In this document: in pieces, positions 47,361 to 59,887 of the stretch
Numbering within the stretch: the stretch's first letter is position 1
Layout: every line of letters starts with the position of its first letter
Assembly: GCF_000003815.2 (NCBI RefSeq)
Contig: NC_049981.1
Span: 15,055,514-15,117,513, forward strand
Direction of reading: 5' to 3'
DNA: 62,000 bases
Source: Branchiostoma floridae
Lineage: Eukaryota; Chordata; Leptocardii; Amphioxiformes; Branchiostomatidae
Translations under genes and position numbers: made by a program
Notes under the pieces: model-generated
What the model saw: only the letters and a program-made list of their open reading frames with translations
What the model was told of the DNA's origin: nothing
Databases searched by the model: none

Positions 47361-47553
47361 TTACATTACAGGTAGTCTAACTCTAATTTTCTGCAGTTTC
47401 TTATTTTGTCCTTGGTTTGAATCAATGATACCAACAGCTGTGGTATACACCTTAATCTGGATTCTGAAGGGTCTGATGTTCTCCCCAGTTCCCACGACCA
47501 CAGATGTTAACTGTAGGTAATGCGTGCCATCAGTGTTATCAGGAGACACATTA
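47361..47553 (-). CDS. Orphan exon of an unidentified protein-coding gene
   Basis: An acceptor (ttttacctcag) precedes an open frame of about 63 residues: NVSPDNTDGTHYLQLTSVVV, then GENIRPFRIQIKVYTTAVG, ending KKLQKIRVRLP. Alternating hydrophobic residues suggest beta strands. It either ends at TAA (47363-47361) or is spliced at AT|GTAAGG after 47365, making an internal phase-2 exon. I do not recognise the family. It does not join in frame to the segment at 43157-43258. Confidence 0.4.
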
Positions 47554-47679
47554 CTGAGGTAAAATCAATCCTGTCCATCAGTGGAACTAGGTCAGATGCG
47601 AAGGATGGGTAAATGCGCGGCTATCGCAGGTGTGAAATGGGTTTTACAGTCAGGCAAGATAAAAAGGTCACTCCAATTT

Positions 47680-47902
47680 AATAAGTCTGTTCATGGTTCA
47701 AACTGCACATGTGCAGCAAGATGTATTAAGTGGGTAATATGTCAAAGGTGAACACCCCTGTCTTGTAAGCAATTCTTGTCTAGATCATGTAATACATGTA
47801 GAGACATGACTTGTTTACATGTATGTCTCAGGAGTCTTCAAACATATTACACACAATTTAACTCCCTATACATGTGCAGCTGGACCCATGAACAGACTTA
47901 TT
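47680..47902. mobile_element. MITE with AATAAGTCTGTTCATGG terminal inverted repeats
   Basis: The left end AATAAGTCTGTTCATGG is mirrored at the right end (ccatgaacagacttatt). Further inner symmetry is seen (gcacatgtgcagc against catgtgcagc). Related fragments lie at 28327-28470 and 44285-44350. The target-site duplication is unclear. Confidence 0.7.
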
Positions 47903-50900
47903 GTCAGGTTTTTAAATGTAAAAATAATCATCCTAATTGAAAGAACAACACAAGAACAGAATCTGAAAGATAAGGAATTAGGAATACAAAGTTTCTGGGG
48001 AGGGTTTGATTTAAATTTTTTTCTTCCCAGCCCTCTGTTTAATTTTTTTTTTACCTTTTGCTTAATTTTCACTCTAAACTGACCCATTTCAGTACAAGTA
48101 ACTATTGGTTTTATCATCTAAAATTGCCTGGAAAATGCTTCCACTTCTGAAATGTCTTAGACAAACAAGGAGATGATATTGTGTGGCCCAAAGGATGGCA
48201 AAACAACCTATATACAAAAGTGACTTCATAGTTCAGTTACAATGTAAGGATTGTATTTTCAAGTAGGGGGCAGCTTATAGTTTATGTCTGCCCTCAAAGT
48301 GTTCTATAGCTTATATAAAAGAACTTGATAAAATATGGGATGAGGAATACTATTTCCCCTCACATCAATAACACTTACTCCCAATGACTCTATCAGCAGT
48401 TTCTTCTACCTGACTGAACTACATCAAAAGTTTGGGAATGCTACAAGGTAAAAGGGTGTTGACTTTATATCAATTATTCATCTTTTTTATATCATTTTCT
48501 ATGGTATTAATCACCATGTAGAGGGTGTAAGCCATGTTTTATTCAGTAGGGACCACTAGGTTCTAGCCCCGAATAAAGAACCTCTTGCTCCAACATGGCT
48601 TCTCGCCAACAGGAAAAACAGATTATTCAACATTAATTTGAACATTAATTTGTATTTGGATGATGGAACTTCTTACTGATGACAAACTGTTCTTCTGTAC
48701 ACTACAAAGTAGTATTTCACTCAATAGGTTGTAACAATTGTTCTGCATGCAACAATATGATGTATATGCCATCTTTGTCTTTGTCACCATCTTCTATTCA
48801 TGTATCATAATATGCAGCATTGTACTTAGTAATAGTAGTCTTGAAATCTTCTTTCAGACATTGAAAATACAGACAGGAACGCCTACTACTAGTACTAGTA
48901 TCAGGAATGTATTTCATTGTACAGTTTTTCTTTCTGGTGTATGAGGATGTTTGTGTTTTGCGTGTTCATAGTTATTTGAATACAATATCAGTAAACATAA
49001 GTGAGTAGAATTTAAATGCAGAACTAGTTGTGTATCAAACATGACAGACATTCCTGGTCACAAGGTCAATGGAAGAAGCTATGAAGTCATGGGGAGGTAT
49101 TGGTCTGTTTGTGTTTACATATTTTTCATATGCTAGTCAATGTAGAATGACAGGAAGTTATCAATGGACACGCAATGTTAATCAAAATCTCATTTGCATA
49201 ATTGATAAAGAAAACAATTAAAATAGACATACCAGAGACTGAATATGTCAGAGGCACAATATCTTTTAACTGTTGTTTAAGTCGGTGACCTATTGAAAAA
49301 CATTTTCCATAATTTACCTAGTACATGGATCTATAATATAGTGGGAAGTCCATCAATTACTATATCAATAATCAACAATTCATCTGACCTTCCTCAATTA
49401 TTTATCTCTGATAATAGTCTTAATCACAAGTGGGTCTTAGATCAGGAATAATCAATAAGGCTGATTGACCTGTATGCGCCCTAGAAATAACACAAATCTT
49501 CATGCATCGATCAAACTATTCCCTTAAGTTCAGAATATGATCTTTATCATCATGTCTTGGGGCTAAGCCATTTTTCCCTGCTAAAGAATGAAATTATTGA
49601 GAAAATTCTATCAAAACATTGCACATTGGCCAAGAAATGCAGAATAAAAGACTAGTCTGGATATATTCACTGACAATTAAAATGGATAACACCACCACAT
49701 GGGACTTTACAGACTTTGTATGCATCCAGCAGCATGCATTCAATAGAAAAATGTAAAATAAATTTATGGAAGGTGAATTGATACTATTACTAATACTAGT
49801 ATTACAATGTATTGATATAAATCATAGTATTATGTTTGGCACTGCATACTCTGGAGTAACATTTGGGTTTAATATCAGCTTTGATTAAGGGTAAATAAAT
49901 CCTATCATAGCACTGCATAGCTCAGCTAATTTCCTGGTAAGGTCCATTAAATCTTATTTTAGAGGTTTTCCGTACAATGCTGTCTTTCCTTTGCAACCAA
50001 GGTCATAAACTACACTCACCATCTGTCAGAATTCTAACAAAAACATGGAGACACATGGGACATTTTGGTTGTAAAATATCAAATTTTGTACATTCTTCCA
50101 CTTGTTGGGCTAAAAATTGCACAAATCAATCACTCTTGCAGATAGCAAATTTCAAATTTTCAAGTAACCTGGATTGAGCAAACTGATACTATTCATATGA
50201 TGGAGGACAATTTCTTTTAGGAAGAAACTGCCAAATATATTTAGTCTTTTCGTTTCAGTGTAAAGTCATCATTTGTGGGACTTAATTCACCTGCAAGTAT
50301 TAAAGTGTTGAAAGTGCATAGAAATATGAAACAAATATCTGCAGTGTCATGATCTTTCAGTAAGTGGTCCCCGCGAAAATAAAATCACTGTGAATACTTC
50401 AAGATTTACAGTAGATTGAGCTGCACTTAAATACTGGTTAGTTCAGGAATGATCCGAGGAAGAATTACACAGCTGCACGGTCTATTATTCATGAAGAGAC
50501 TAACTGGAGAGGGATTTTTTGTTGGTAATCCTGTTCCTTACATTGTTGATGGGGTAAGCTTATACAGAGCAATAATCAACACTGATGCATTATTTAAGGA
50601 ATAAGGGACTTAGTGGCTTAGTGGGGAAAGTGAGACAAGGACATGGGGGCTGTTTTAAAGTAGGATGTGAAATGAATAGTGCCCATTGTAGTGTGATATT
50701 CTAACTTTGAAAATGTAGTTTATCCTTGTTGTATCATTTAATGAGTCAAAGACTAAAAACTGAGGCACACTGACACAGTACTTTTTAACCCACATATGTA
50801 AGGACAAATAGCACAGATGTGAAAAATGGTAAATGTCCAATTACCATTTTATGGCCATAGAGGCAGTAATCATGAGGTTTCATTGCCTGGGTCTCGGACA

Positions 50901-53570
50901 TGGTATTGGCAGGTGGAGCCCATCCCTCTCTCTCTCCCTCTACCATGTGTACCTTTTTACCTTTCCAACCAAAGTCAAATGCCAATTAAATATATATGCC
51001 TGGGTGGAGTGAGAAAAGTTATGTCAAGCAAATTTCTTAAACACATTATCCACTATCTATTAAACCCATGATCTCTTCATCCCAAAGTCCACTTGCTACA
51101 TACATGTACATGTATACAGCCTAACAGTAATCACTGTACCAATGCCGCAAACTCAAATACGAATCCCCGTAAACCCTATCTTTAGCCCCAAATAAGATCC
51201 AGCAGTGCTGACACTGGGCACAGATGTTTTCCCGTGATATATCCATAACTAAATCACTTCAACATGAACCTGACATCTGTCCTTATTATTGACTAATACA
51301 TCATCGATGTTTGTGATCTTTCCAAGGACCTGGAGCAGTTATGACAACTCCCAGGGGAACTATTTCTTATCTGTGTCCCTGAAGTCACCGCTACATTAGC
51401 ACGTTAGCAGACGATAAGCGATCAATCATGGCGACCTGTCGGAAACAATGTTATAGATGTGAGCACTACGGGTAGGGTACATCCCATGGGTTATGTGGAT
51501 ACCTTCTTCATTTAAGGTTTGAAATAATGGGATGGTACAGCACACTGAAGTACACTGGAAAGAAAAGGGTCAAGAAAAGAGAAAAATGAGAGATTAAAAT
51601 ACAATATTTGGGGAAAAAAGCAAATCTCACAATACAACAGCCATAACCAAGTTACTATCTAACATTTGATAAAGTAAAGATATAAAATATCCATTTTTGT
51701 GATTGGTCAACACAGCAAACTTAAAGACATCCTGCCAACCAAATGCAATACATGCATTTGTTCAATTATAAATAACAACTGTTTTTTTAAACCATAGCCT
51801 ACATGCACACAGACAGTTATAGTGGACGGTGGAAGGCTATTATGAAACTTACAATGCAAAACATCTTCCCTTTGCTCCTTTTATCAATTTTCATGGAACA
51901 CACCAGCCCGAAGTCACAATATAATATATTTTCTTCCAATTTGCAAGCATTAGTCAAGAGCAAGGGAATTTTCCTCTAGGCAAAAGATATGAATAATTTT
52001 CTCTCATTTTCTTGTCATTTATTTATCATAAAGGTGTGAAAGTGTTGCCTGGGGTGCCAAACCTCTCAATATGCCATATTTATTTATGAAACAAATCATC
52101 GCACCAGCACCCATGCAGAGTATCCCAGTTCTAGACAACAGGCCAGAAGATTGAGGCCACATCAGGTTATTTCCTCAGTTCTCATGCATTTTTTTAAGGT
52201 GGAAGCGGGCATCACAAAAGTAGAAGCCAGGGAGGAAAACTTTAAAAAAGCTGTATTCACAAATGCACACAAATGTGCTCCAATTCAAGGAATAAACCTG
52301 GTCCCAGCCTATGTTTTTATGTTTTGCCGGTCAAGCAATTATTTTTTTCAATCTGATCATGAGAACAAACGTTTTAAATTGGTGTGGCCCTGATATACAT
52401 GTAAGTTTAACCACTGCGAGCCCTTCAAGGTTAACGGTATGACATAGTGTAAATCTTGAACCCTTATTCGCAGTGGTTTTTAATTTCATGGTTTTCAGGG
52501 TGAGTTCTCAACTGCGAATTTATAACACAGCGATGTTATGCATTTCCAAAGTATTGGTACAGAATTGTTTCAACCACAAACTTAAAACACAACAAAAATC
52601 TGTTTTCAATCACTACTGCAAAATTAAATCCCCTCAAAAGTACATAAATTTACAGACTAAATTTTTCTGTTGTAACATGCTACCCTAAATAAATTTACCT
52701 GTAAGACACATGGACAAAATATAACTGCACAGCATGTACTATCGAAGTGAAAAATTACTGCAGAGCTTGTTAATTATCTAAACTGCTAGAGGCTTAATTG
52801 GCGCATTACCCTTGCAGCTAGGACGGGGGTATGATGTTATATACATGTTTATGTGATGTATTGTTTATGGCGACTATCACTGGCACACATCACACTTAAT
52901 TGGCCATAACAGACCACCACTGTGAAGGCCAATGAGAACATAAAACAGGTTGTCTCCGATAGAAGTGTTCACCTTCAAGCTATAATGTGTATCAACATGT
53001 AATCCTGGCAGACAAACTAAGTAGTGCAGGCAACCACCACATTAAACCAGCAACCACTGTCTGAGGAAAATACAAATATTCTATCATAAATATGCCATAA
53101 TGTCATCTCAATCTATAGTGATATAACGTAAAGATTCTTTATAAGTTTAAAAATGTCAAAGAACATACAACACGAGGTTAAAAAAACACACATATTTGAT
53201 AGTAAACATGTCAAAAGTTAATTTTGATTTACAGGGATATCAAGAGCCTGAGAATTTCATATCATGAATATTTATATTGTCTTGGGAAAAGAGTTACAAA
53301 TGCCATGGTTGCAATTGATGGCATAATAAAAATCTAGGAAATATGCTAAGTATTTTGATTGCCAGGGAAGAAGGAACATTTACCAAACAGAGTTACAATC
53401 AAGTACAATGCCAAGTTACTATAAAACTTTCTCTTTGCATAAATTCAATAGGGACTACAAATTAGCCCATTATACAGTAACTATGGAGGTAGAAAGTAAA
53501 AACATGTCCAAGCTAAATTATGTTATTATTTAGAATGGCTTTGCTAGTACATAGAATAACTGCAGCCGCC
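47903..53570. other. Non-coding, AT-rich stretch
   Basis: No exon could be supported on either strand. It includes an antisense SINE-like fragment at 50990-51120 and a dispersed repeat copy at 52400-52660. Short frames here show no family resemblance. Confidence 0.4.
52400..52660. repeat. Dispersed 'attcgcagtggttttt' repeat copy
   Basis: 'ggtacagaattgtttcaaccacaaact' is repeated almost exactly at 61968-62000. 'attcgcagtggttttta' and 'tactgcaaaattaaatcccc' match words in 45455-45660 and 57785-57990. Confidence 0.5.
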
Positions 53571-53574
53571 ACGC

Positions 53575-54990
53575 CACGTCGAGAGTTCGAGGCTTTTTTA
53601 TTTTCCTTCCGCGAGAGAAAGTAGTCCGTTCTATGACTTCGGGCGTCAACAGCCCCTACAAGAAAGCTTATCGCTGGAGTACATTACCGTTTATCTTACT
53701 AATGTCAAGTTATTTACAATATTTTAGACTCATTTATTATCTCTGTGGATTTTTGAACCGATAGTTTATCGTTTTCCCGTCAATAATACGGCCCGAAATC
53801 TCGTGATTTTCGTGTAATTTCCCCTCGTATTTTTTAACTGTTGTAGATTACAAACCAACAGGAATTTGGGACCACAAGAAAGAGCAAACATTGTAGTTTC
53901 TGTCGGTATAAGGCTCATCATACATTTTGAGGGCGTAATGCAAATGCCGCCAATCCGCGCGGAGTCATGTCATAATTTTGACTCCAGAATAGAACGCGCC
54001 CGATTTGACTTTTTCAGTAATCATCGACTCTGGACAGGTCTTCGTCCCATAGATATCGAATCTTTGACCGGAACCAAGTTAACAGTGGTCCCCCGTATAT
54101 AAATTCCAACTTTCAAGTTGATATGCCAATCCGAGATGATATAAATATAACTTCAAAAGTTCTAACTGACTACCGTAGCGAACCGCGCGCCGTTTTGGGA
54201 CAGTTCTACGTTCCATGACCCCCGGGCGTTGGGACTACTTACAAGAAAGCTTGCTGCTTGAGTTTACAACTATGTATATTCAACATTTCATCGCATATAC
54301 AACTTTAAAGCTTCTCACTTCACTCCTTTGGATTTTTAACAGATTTGTCTAGCTGTATCCATTTGATTTTATAACCTGAAATCAGTTGATTTTAGTGCAA
54401 TTTCCACCGCTTTTTTGTCTTGTGACAGATTTGAAAATAAACGGAAAATTTAGTGCACAGAATAGTCCAAATTCTCTTCTTTCAGTCGGTATATGGCATA
54501 CTATCCATTTCGTGGTAGTAATAGGCTTTTTTCCCAATCGCGCGAGGGCACCTCATCAGAGGCATTCAAAAAAGAACGCTTCCGCCCTTGCGTCAACGCC
54601 CGTTCCACGGAGCCCGCGCCAGACACGCACCGCCGTATTTGCGTCCTAGTTGCCGTAAGACCAATGTAGCATTTGCTAATTCAGTCCGTCTCAACACTGT
54701 TTTATTCCGTATGTGTCCTCTGACAATACCGGGGATGTGCATCGGTACCGCAACTTGTGTTAAAAAGCCAGCTGTACTCGAATCAGCTACACCAACAACT
54801 TGCAATATTTGCGCGTAAAACAGTCGATAAGGTGACCCCGATAGACATGGACTTTCAAACCTTTCCAAATTTCAAACCAACAGGATCTTTACATGAGTTG
54901 TAGTCGAAGATTCGACAAAGCTAATTCACTAGTCATTAAAGATAGAATCGAGGGCGTAATGCAAATGCCGTCAATGTGAAATTCGTCGAA
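53575..54990. repeat. CpG-containing block of three diverged repeat copies, two with a conserved octamer
   Basis: Unit 53575-53975 recurs at 54190-54560 with a constant offset of 583 bp (anchors 'tacaagaaagctt', 'gtcggtat'). Its right part recurs at 54870-54990 ('aaaccaacagga', 'gagggcgtaatgcaaatgcc'). CpG density is higher than in the surroundings. It may be a regulatory or promoter region, or a degraded element; no transcript evidence is available. Confidence 0.55.
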
Positions 54991-55400
54991 ATTTTTGCCC
55001 CGCACGGCACCGCCATTTTGCTCATTTTACTATGTAACAAATATGACCATGAAACTAACTTTTATTGCCGTAAAATCCCCCCAAAACGGTTTATACAGAG
55101 AGCACATGGTGTTCCCTTCTTGTACATATAACGTAATCTTTGTAAAATGGCCGCCAAATAGGTTTAAAACAGCTGTTTAAGTTGGGTGAAATTTCATCCA
55201 ACGGTCACGCGACAAGCCTTTCCTTAGCAACGACGTTGCTAGGGACCGCGGAACACTTCGAACTGCAAATAAAAACGGTTCGATTCGTGTTCGATTTACT
55301 ACGTGGCTTGGCGGCTGACTGTACTTATACTGAATGGTTGTATTTGCCCAAAACCATGCATAGCATGATGTATGTTTAGGATCGGAGTGGGGAGGGGGAC
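54991..55400. promoter_or_regulatory. CpG-rich segment with YY1-like and RFX half-site-like motifs
   Basis: 'aaaatggccgcc' (YY1-like) and 'ttagcaacgacgttgcta' (two everted GTTGCTA half-sites) lie in sequence richer in CpG than its flanks. Its nature as a promoter is inferred from motif and base composition only. Confidence 0.25.
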
Positions 55401-58400
55401 AAATAGCATATTTTACTTTAAGTTACTATAAATTCAGTTTTATTTAATGGAACATAATGTTGTGGTGAAGGGACTCACAAATGTTTTGGGCTTTCCAAGT
55501 TCATGGTGGGAATGCAGCACACATCAATAATAGTGAAATAAAACATATCATTTGATAATTTTGTGACAGACTTTTTTGCGGTGTGATGATTTTGCAATGG
55601 AGTGATCACAAACACCCCACAGATATTGTAAGGAATACAGTAAACCATACATCAATATGGCTAATAACCACATCTCCAACATCTAATAGATGGCATTGAT
55701 TTTTTTGGCCAGACCTGAACTTCAACTAATGCTTGGGAATCAAAGATCTATTGGGTTGTCAATAAGGCGGGTATGTTATCGTGTTGGCAATGACAGCTGA
55801 CAACCTTTACAAATGATCGGGACAATGAGTCAGGTTCAATTCTAACTCACCGGCTCCAAATTGTCTAGACTCATTACTGGCACACAGCAAATTAGAGACC
55901 AACCTTCTCCCTGCTGCCTCACCCCCTGCCAGTACAATTTTGGTGCCAAACAGCTACCTTAGCAGGCTGAGGGTTAAGAAGGGGGCAGTGAAACCCCAAT
56001 CCAGCTAATATAGTGATTAGTTTTTGACAAAATTTCCTTTCACGGTATATCTATTAATAGTGAAGACGGACCAGGCAATCAGAAATTACAGACGTCACCC
56101 CTTACCCATATTGCTTTGTCAGTCCAGTCCCACCGACTAATAAAAGTAATAGCACCACTGGGAATGTACATTCAAATATATGGCATTATGTTGCAAGTTG
56201 TGTATATACACTGAAGCACACAGACAGAAAAAAGGCAAACAGACAAGCCAAAAACGATACTTCATTCCATAGATATTCATTTAACAAAACAAATTCCAAT
56301 ATTGTGTCCTAGTCATATATAATATTCTCAATGTTAATCATATTGAGCTAAGACCTCCCCCCTTCCCCGCACCTTTACCTTGGCATGTGCACTGCAATCA
56401 AGTACAGGACAGCATGGGCAGTCTGATTACATTCACTGGTATGTGACATGGAATACATGTGGCATGTCAGAGTCACTACAGGTCAACTCATGACCTGAAA
56501 ATGCCAAGTTCTGTTGTGCCTTGTCTGTTGATACAAGAATTGCAATGGAAATTTAGAGAACTTCAATGAAATAATATTACAAGTTTCAGGGCAGTAGGTT
56601 TTGGTCTGAAGAAATGGCAAAAATCTCTCTCCCTCTCTCTGAGACTGGGCCAAACAGCTTTGTGCAATCACTACACCAAGGGGCTAGTGCACTGTCATAT
56701 CCACCGTGGCAGCAGTACTAGTGTTCAACTTTCACTCCCCTCCAAAGTGTGTACAGAGCTCGAGACAGCAGCATACCATTATAAAAAGTCTTTGGTATGA
56801 CTTGGCCAGGGATCACAACGTACAGACTGCAAGGCGAAGTCACCAATGATTGAGACTAGTGAAGGCTGAAGGGGCTCTAATATAATCTGTCAACCCTAAA
56901 GTTAACAAGTCTGGCAATGTCCTAGCCTCGACTACATGTAATAACCCAAATATTTGTTTAGTATGTACAATTAATCCCTTAACAACTTCCATCTAGTTTT
57001 CATATCATACATCATTCACAACAGGTGAAAGCTTCATTTAACCTTATTTTTAAATTCAAACCATGCCATGTCTCACATATCGTATCTATGAATTAACACT
57101 TAGCCTATAGTAGAGTCTATACTAGTACTAGGTATTGCTATTTGAATATGGATAGAAAATTTTCTTTTTTCTTTCTCACTACAGTACAAAGCTGCTTTCA
57201 AGGCCTGAGATATGACCATACAGGTACATGTAATGCCAACACAGGCTTAGTTTAACTTTGTGTTATTACTACTCAATATCTGTAAGCTTTGAGTACACTT
57301 GAATTTACTGTAATCTTCTTTGAGAACAAATACTATAACATGGATGTCTTTTGAGTCTGCGTAATCATGCAGCATATGGTAGCAAACACAACTCCTTCTG
57401 CAAGCAACACGTGGCACAAGTTACAATGTTTGTTTTTGTGGTATAATCAATAAGATAAGAACTTTCAACATGGCACATTTAAATGTGTTTGGCTAGGTGC
57501 AGAGCAAATAAGAAGCCATTTCAGATTGGTTCAGACTATATGACATTCTAGTCTAGTACTAATCAAGCCAGTATCATTTCGTTACAGTGCATTAAGGACA
57601 ACAGGTAACAACAGGTACAAAATACGGGAGCATCAATCTGTATCATGTACCGTTGTACCCAGACTTGTACTGAAAGTTGTCCATGTAGTTTTTGACACAA
57701 TTGAAGGGATGACAAGAGGTGGAAGATCTTATGCCAACTGTACGTTTCTAATGTTTGTCATAAGGTTTTGATAGATATTACATGACTGTAAATGCATTTA
57801 AGTTCGCTGGGACTTTATTTCACGGTAGAGGAAAAAATAACTTTTCGCGGTGGTTTGAGGTTCCCGGTAACACCATAGACTGCAGTCTAATACCATAATA
57901 GAAAAATATTTGCAGTAGTTTAAAGTTCGCGGTGAAGTGGTCACCGCAAAAACCGCGAACATTAATCCATCGAAACATTTCTGCATTTAAGGTATGTGCA
58001 TCCGTGGATCACTTCCTTTCACTCCATTTACAGCAAATAAGACTAGTACATGGAATACATATAACTGCAAAAATAGTGACAAAAGTGACCAAATACAATA
58101 AATAATAGTCATGTCAGACAACAGCTTGTTTTAACACATTAGAACAAAACATCCAGACAGTTGAAAACAAAACCTCAATATTGGTCTATATAATATATGG
58201 ATCATTCATTATACAGAAATATATTAATATCATATGTTATCGTGAACAGCTGTCGCAGTCCCACAAACAGTGTAATCACACCATGCATACATGTATGTTT
58301 TGCTCCCATTGCTACTTGGATATTAACAACCATTACATAAACATTCTTTATTAGTGTTCCAAGGTACATTACCAGTACACATACAAGTGTGTTAGAGTGT

Positions 58401-58900
58401 AAAGGAATGATGTTGATTATTATGGGTAATGTTTTATGGTGTTATGAACTACATGGTTATACAGAGCCACGGTAATGATATAAATCAATTAACTTTCACC
58501 TTGGTAAAAGTTATTAACGATTCATCATCTAATTTCTGAAATGACACGTCAACAATACAAATGGTTTTGCTTATGGCCAAGGCTCTAAGAAAATAATTGA
58601 GTCCCAACATCACAAACAGATTGCAATCTACATAATAGAGACTGATATTTATAACTGAATTATAGGCAAAATACCATTTTGAAGTTTTTAATATCACAAT
58701 AATCATAACTAATAGCAAGGAGGTTATATTCAGAAGGAGATTGGACACAATTTGCCTTCATTCAGTGATGTTCCCCTCAGGTGAGAAGTAACAACTTCAC
58801 GTCGAGGTGCTAATTACCCCCCGATCTGCATACGCCGGCAAGCAAGGGCCTTTGTTTACAGTCTTTTTCAAGATAACTCGCACTGGAAACAGTGACTTTA
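55401..58900. other. Non-coding stretch
   Basis: No supported exon. It contains the 'ttcgcggtgg' repeat copy at 57785-57990. The rest is AT-rich single-copy-looking sequence. Confidence 0.4.
57785..57990. mobile_element. Foldback-like repeat with TTCGCGGTG motifs
   Basis: 'taaatgcatttaagttcgctgggactttatttcacggta' at the left and 'accgcgaac...gcatttaaggta' at the right are roughly inverse. 'gttcgcggtg' and 'caccgcaaaaaccgcgaac' form internal inverted repeats. Left-end words recur at 4447, 27894 and 59507 ('ctgtaaat...ttatatttg'). Confidence 0.5.
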
Positions 58901-58948
58901 AAACGGGTTTTGGTGATTTTGAAGAAGTTCTTGAAGAATCGAAGGCAC

Positions 58949-59092
58949 CTGACTGTCTTGCAGACAACACAGAACTAGCAATAGCGATAGCAGTAACATT
59001 TTTACTTGTAATACGTGCGGTTTAGCTAAGCTGACCTCACTGTCACAATACATGTAATTAACTGCCACTGCATTTAAACTAACGTATTGCAT
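58949..59092 (-). other. Short frame with signal/anchor-like leader, possible exon
   Basis: A frame containing VKMLLLSLLLVLCCLQDSQ ends at a possible phase-0 donor (CAG|GTGCCT); without splicing it stops 16 codons later. It could be a secreted or anchor leader exon, even for MAN2A. However, the hydrophobic run is built from simple 'gctatc' repeats and may be chance. Confidence 0.2.
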
Positions 59093-59149
59093 CTAGAAGT
59101 TCATTTTCTAAACGATAATATGTATTTTAAGACCATCAAAAATTCTTAC

Positions 59150-59207
59150 CTTCAAGATCGTTCATACTTTTCTGCAACAATTGTCTTGCGTAGCGGAAAT
59201 AAATAGA
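59150..59207 (-). other. Putative first or 5' UTR exon of a minus-strand transcript
   Basis: It ends at a strong donor (GAAG|GTAAGA, GT at 59149-59148) and may begin at an acceptor (ccctccccacag) above 59207. It contains ATG AAC GAT CTT GAA G (59165-59150), phase 1. It lies just downstream, on the minus strand, of the CpG-rich segment 59290-59420. The downstream partner exon was not found, so the gene is unknown. Confidence 0.35.
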
Positions 59208-59289
59208 CTGTGGGGAGGGGGAGGGAAATCTTTATTCATCGCTACCGTCAAGTCAGAATACCGACTAGAAATTGTATGAACTATTTGAT

Positions 59290-59420
59290 CGGGTAAAAAT
59301 GGCGCCAAGCCCTGAACCCAACATCCGATCAAAGCGGCACCGCCGGAGGGCGGAAACAAAAGGCCGCCACGGGAGTTAGCAGGTCTAAACAATACCGCGC
59401 AGCGGGGTATTAAGCCCGTC
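59290..59420. promoter_or_regulatory. CpG-rich, promoter-like segment
   Basis: A dense CpG cluster ('ggcaccgccggagggcgg', 'ataccgcgcagcgggg') is preceded by a YY1-like AAAATGGCGCC at about 59297. Its position suits a promoter for the minus-strand exon at 59150-59207. This is inferred from base composition only. Confidence 0.35.
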
Positions 59421-59711
59421 CAATCTCCTTCTGAATATAACCTCCTTGCTAATAGTAAATGTATACGCATCATTCAAACACTCAACATATACTTTTTGTA
59501 AGATGTAAATTCATTTATATTTGTGGGGATTAAATTTCATATGCAGTAGAGGGGAAAAGACTAGGAGGAACCTGGAAAATTCTGGAGTTATGCAATTTGT
59601 GTATTTTTTTTAATATGCAAAATTTATATGTCAACGATAAGAAGGTAGACTGAGAAGTTTGATTCAGAACCAGATATTTTCAGTGCTAGGGCCAAAGCAA
59701 GTTTGTATAAG

Positions 59712-59887
59712 TGTAACAGTGGTGTTCAAGGACTGCTAAACCGAAGACGCCTAACGGCCAAATCCCTTTGGCCGAACGGTTTGCACGTTCGATTTGTGAT
59801 CCGGCTGCCCGGGTTTGGCGCGGGTTCGAATCCCGGGAGTCGGGGTGTTGTTTCTTTCTGTTCTTACTCGCCCCTCTGGTTGTTTCA
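59712..59887 (+). repeat. 5' LTR of the miniature element
   Basis: Starts TG and ends CA. It contains an A-box-like TGGCCGAACGG (59769-59779) and a perfect B box GGTTCGAATCC (59823-59833) flanked by a CGGG/CCCG T-stem. Confidence 0.8.
59769..59845 (+). ncRNA. tRNA-like Pol III promoter region in the 5' LTR
   Basis: A and B boxes start 54 bp apart, the spacing of a tRNA with a long variable arm (Leu/Ser class). The T arm (CGGGTTCGAATCCCG) is perfect. The acceptor stem does not pair and the anticodon arm is poor, so this is a tRNA-like relic rather than a functional tRNA. Confidence 0.55.

Noticed and set aside
54593-54868. 91-codon minus-strand frame in the CpG-containing block
   Set aside because: Both strands are open here because of base composition. 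There is no splice logic or domain, and the region is part of a diverged repeat.
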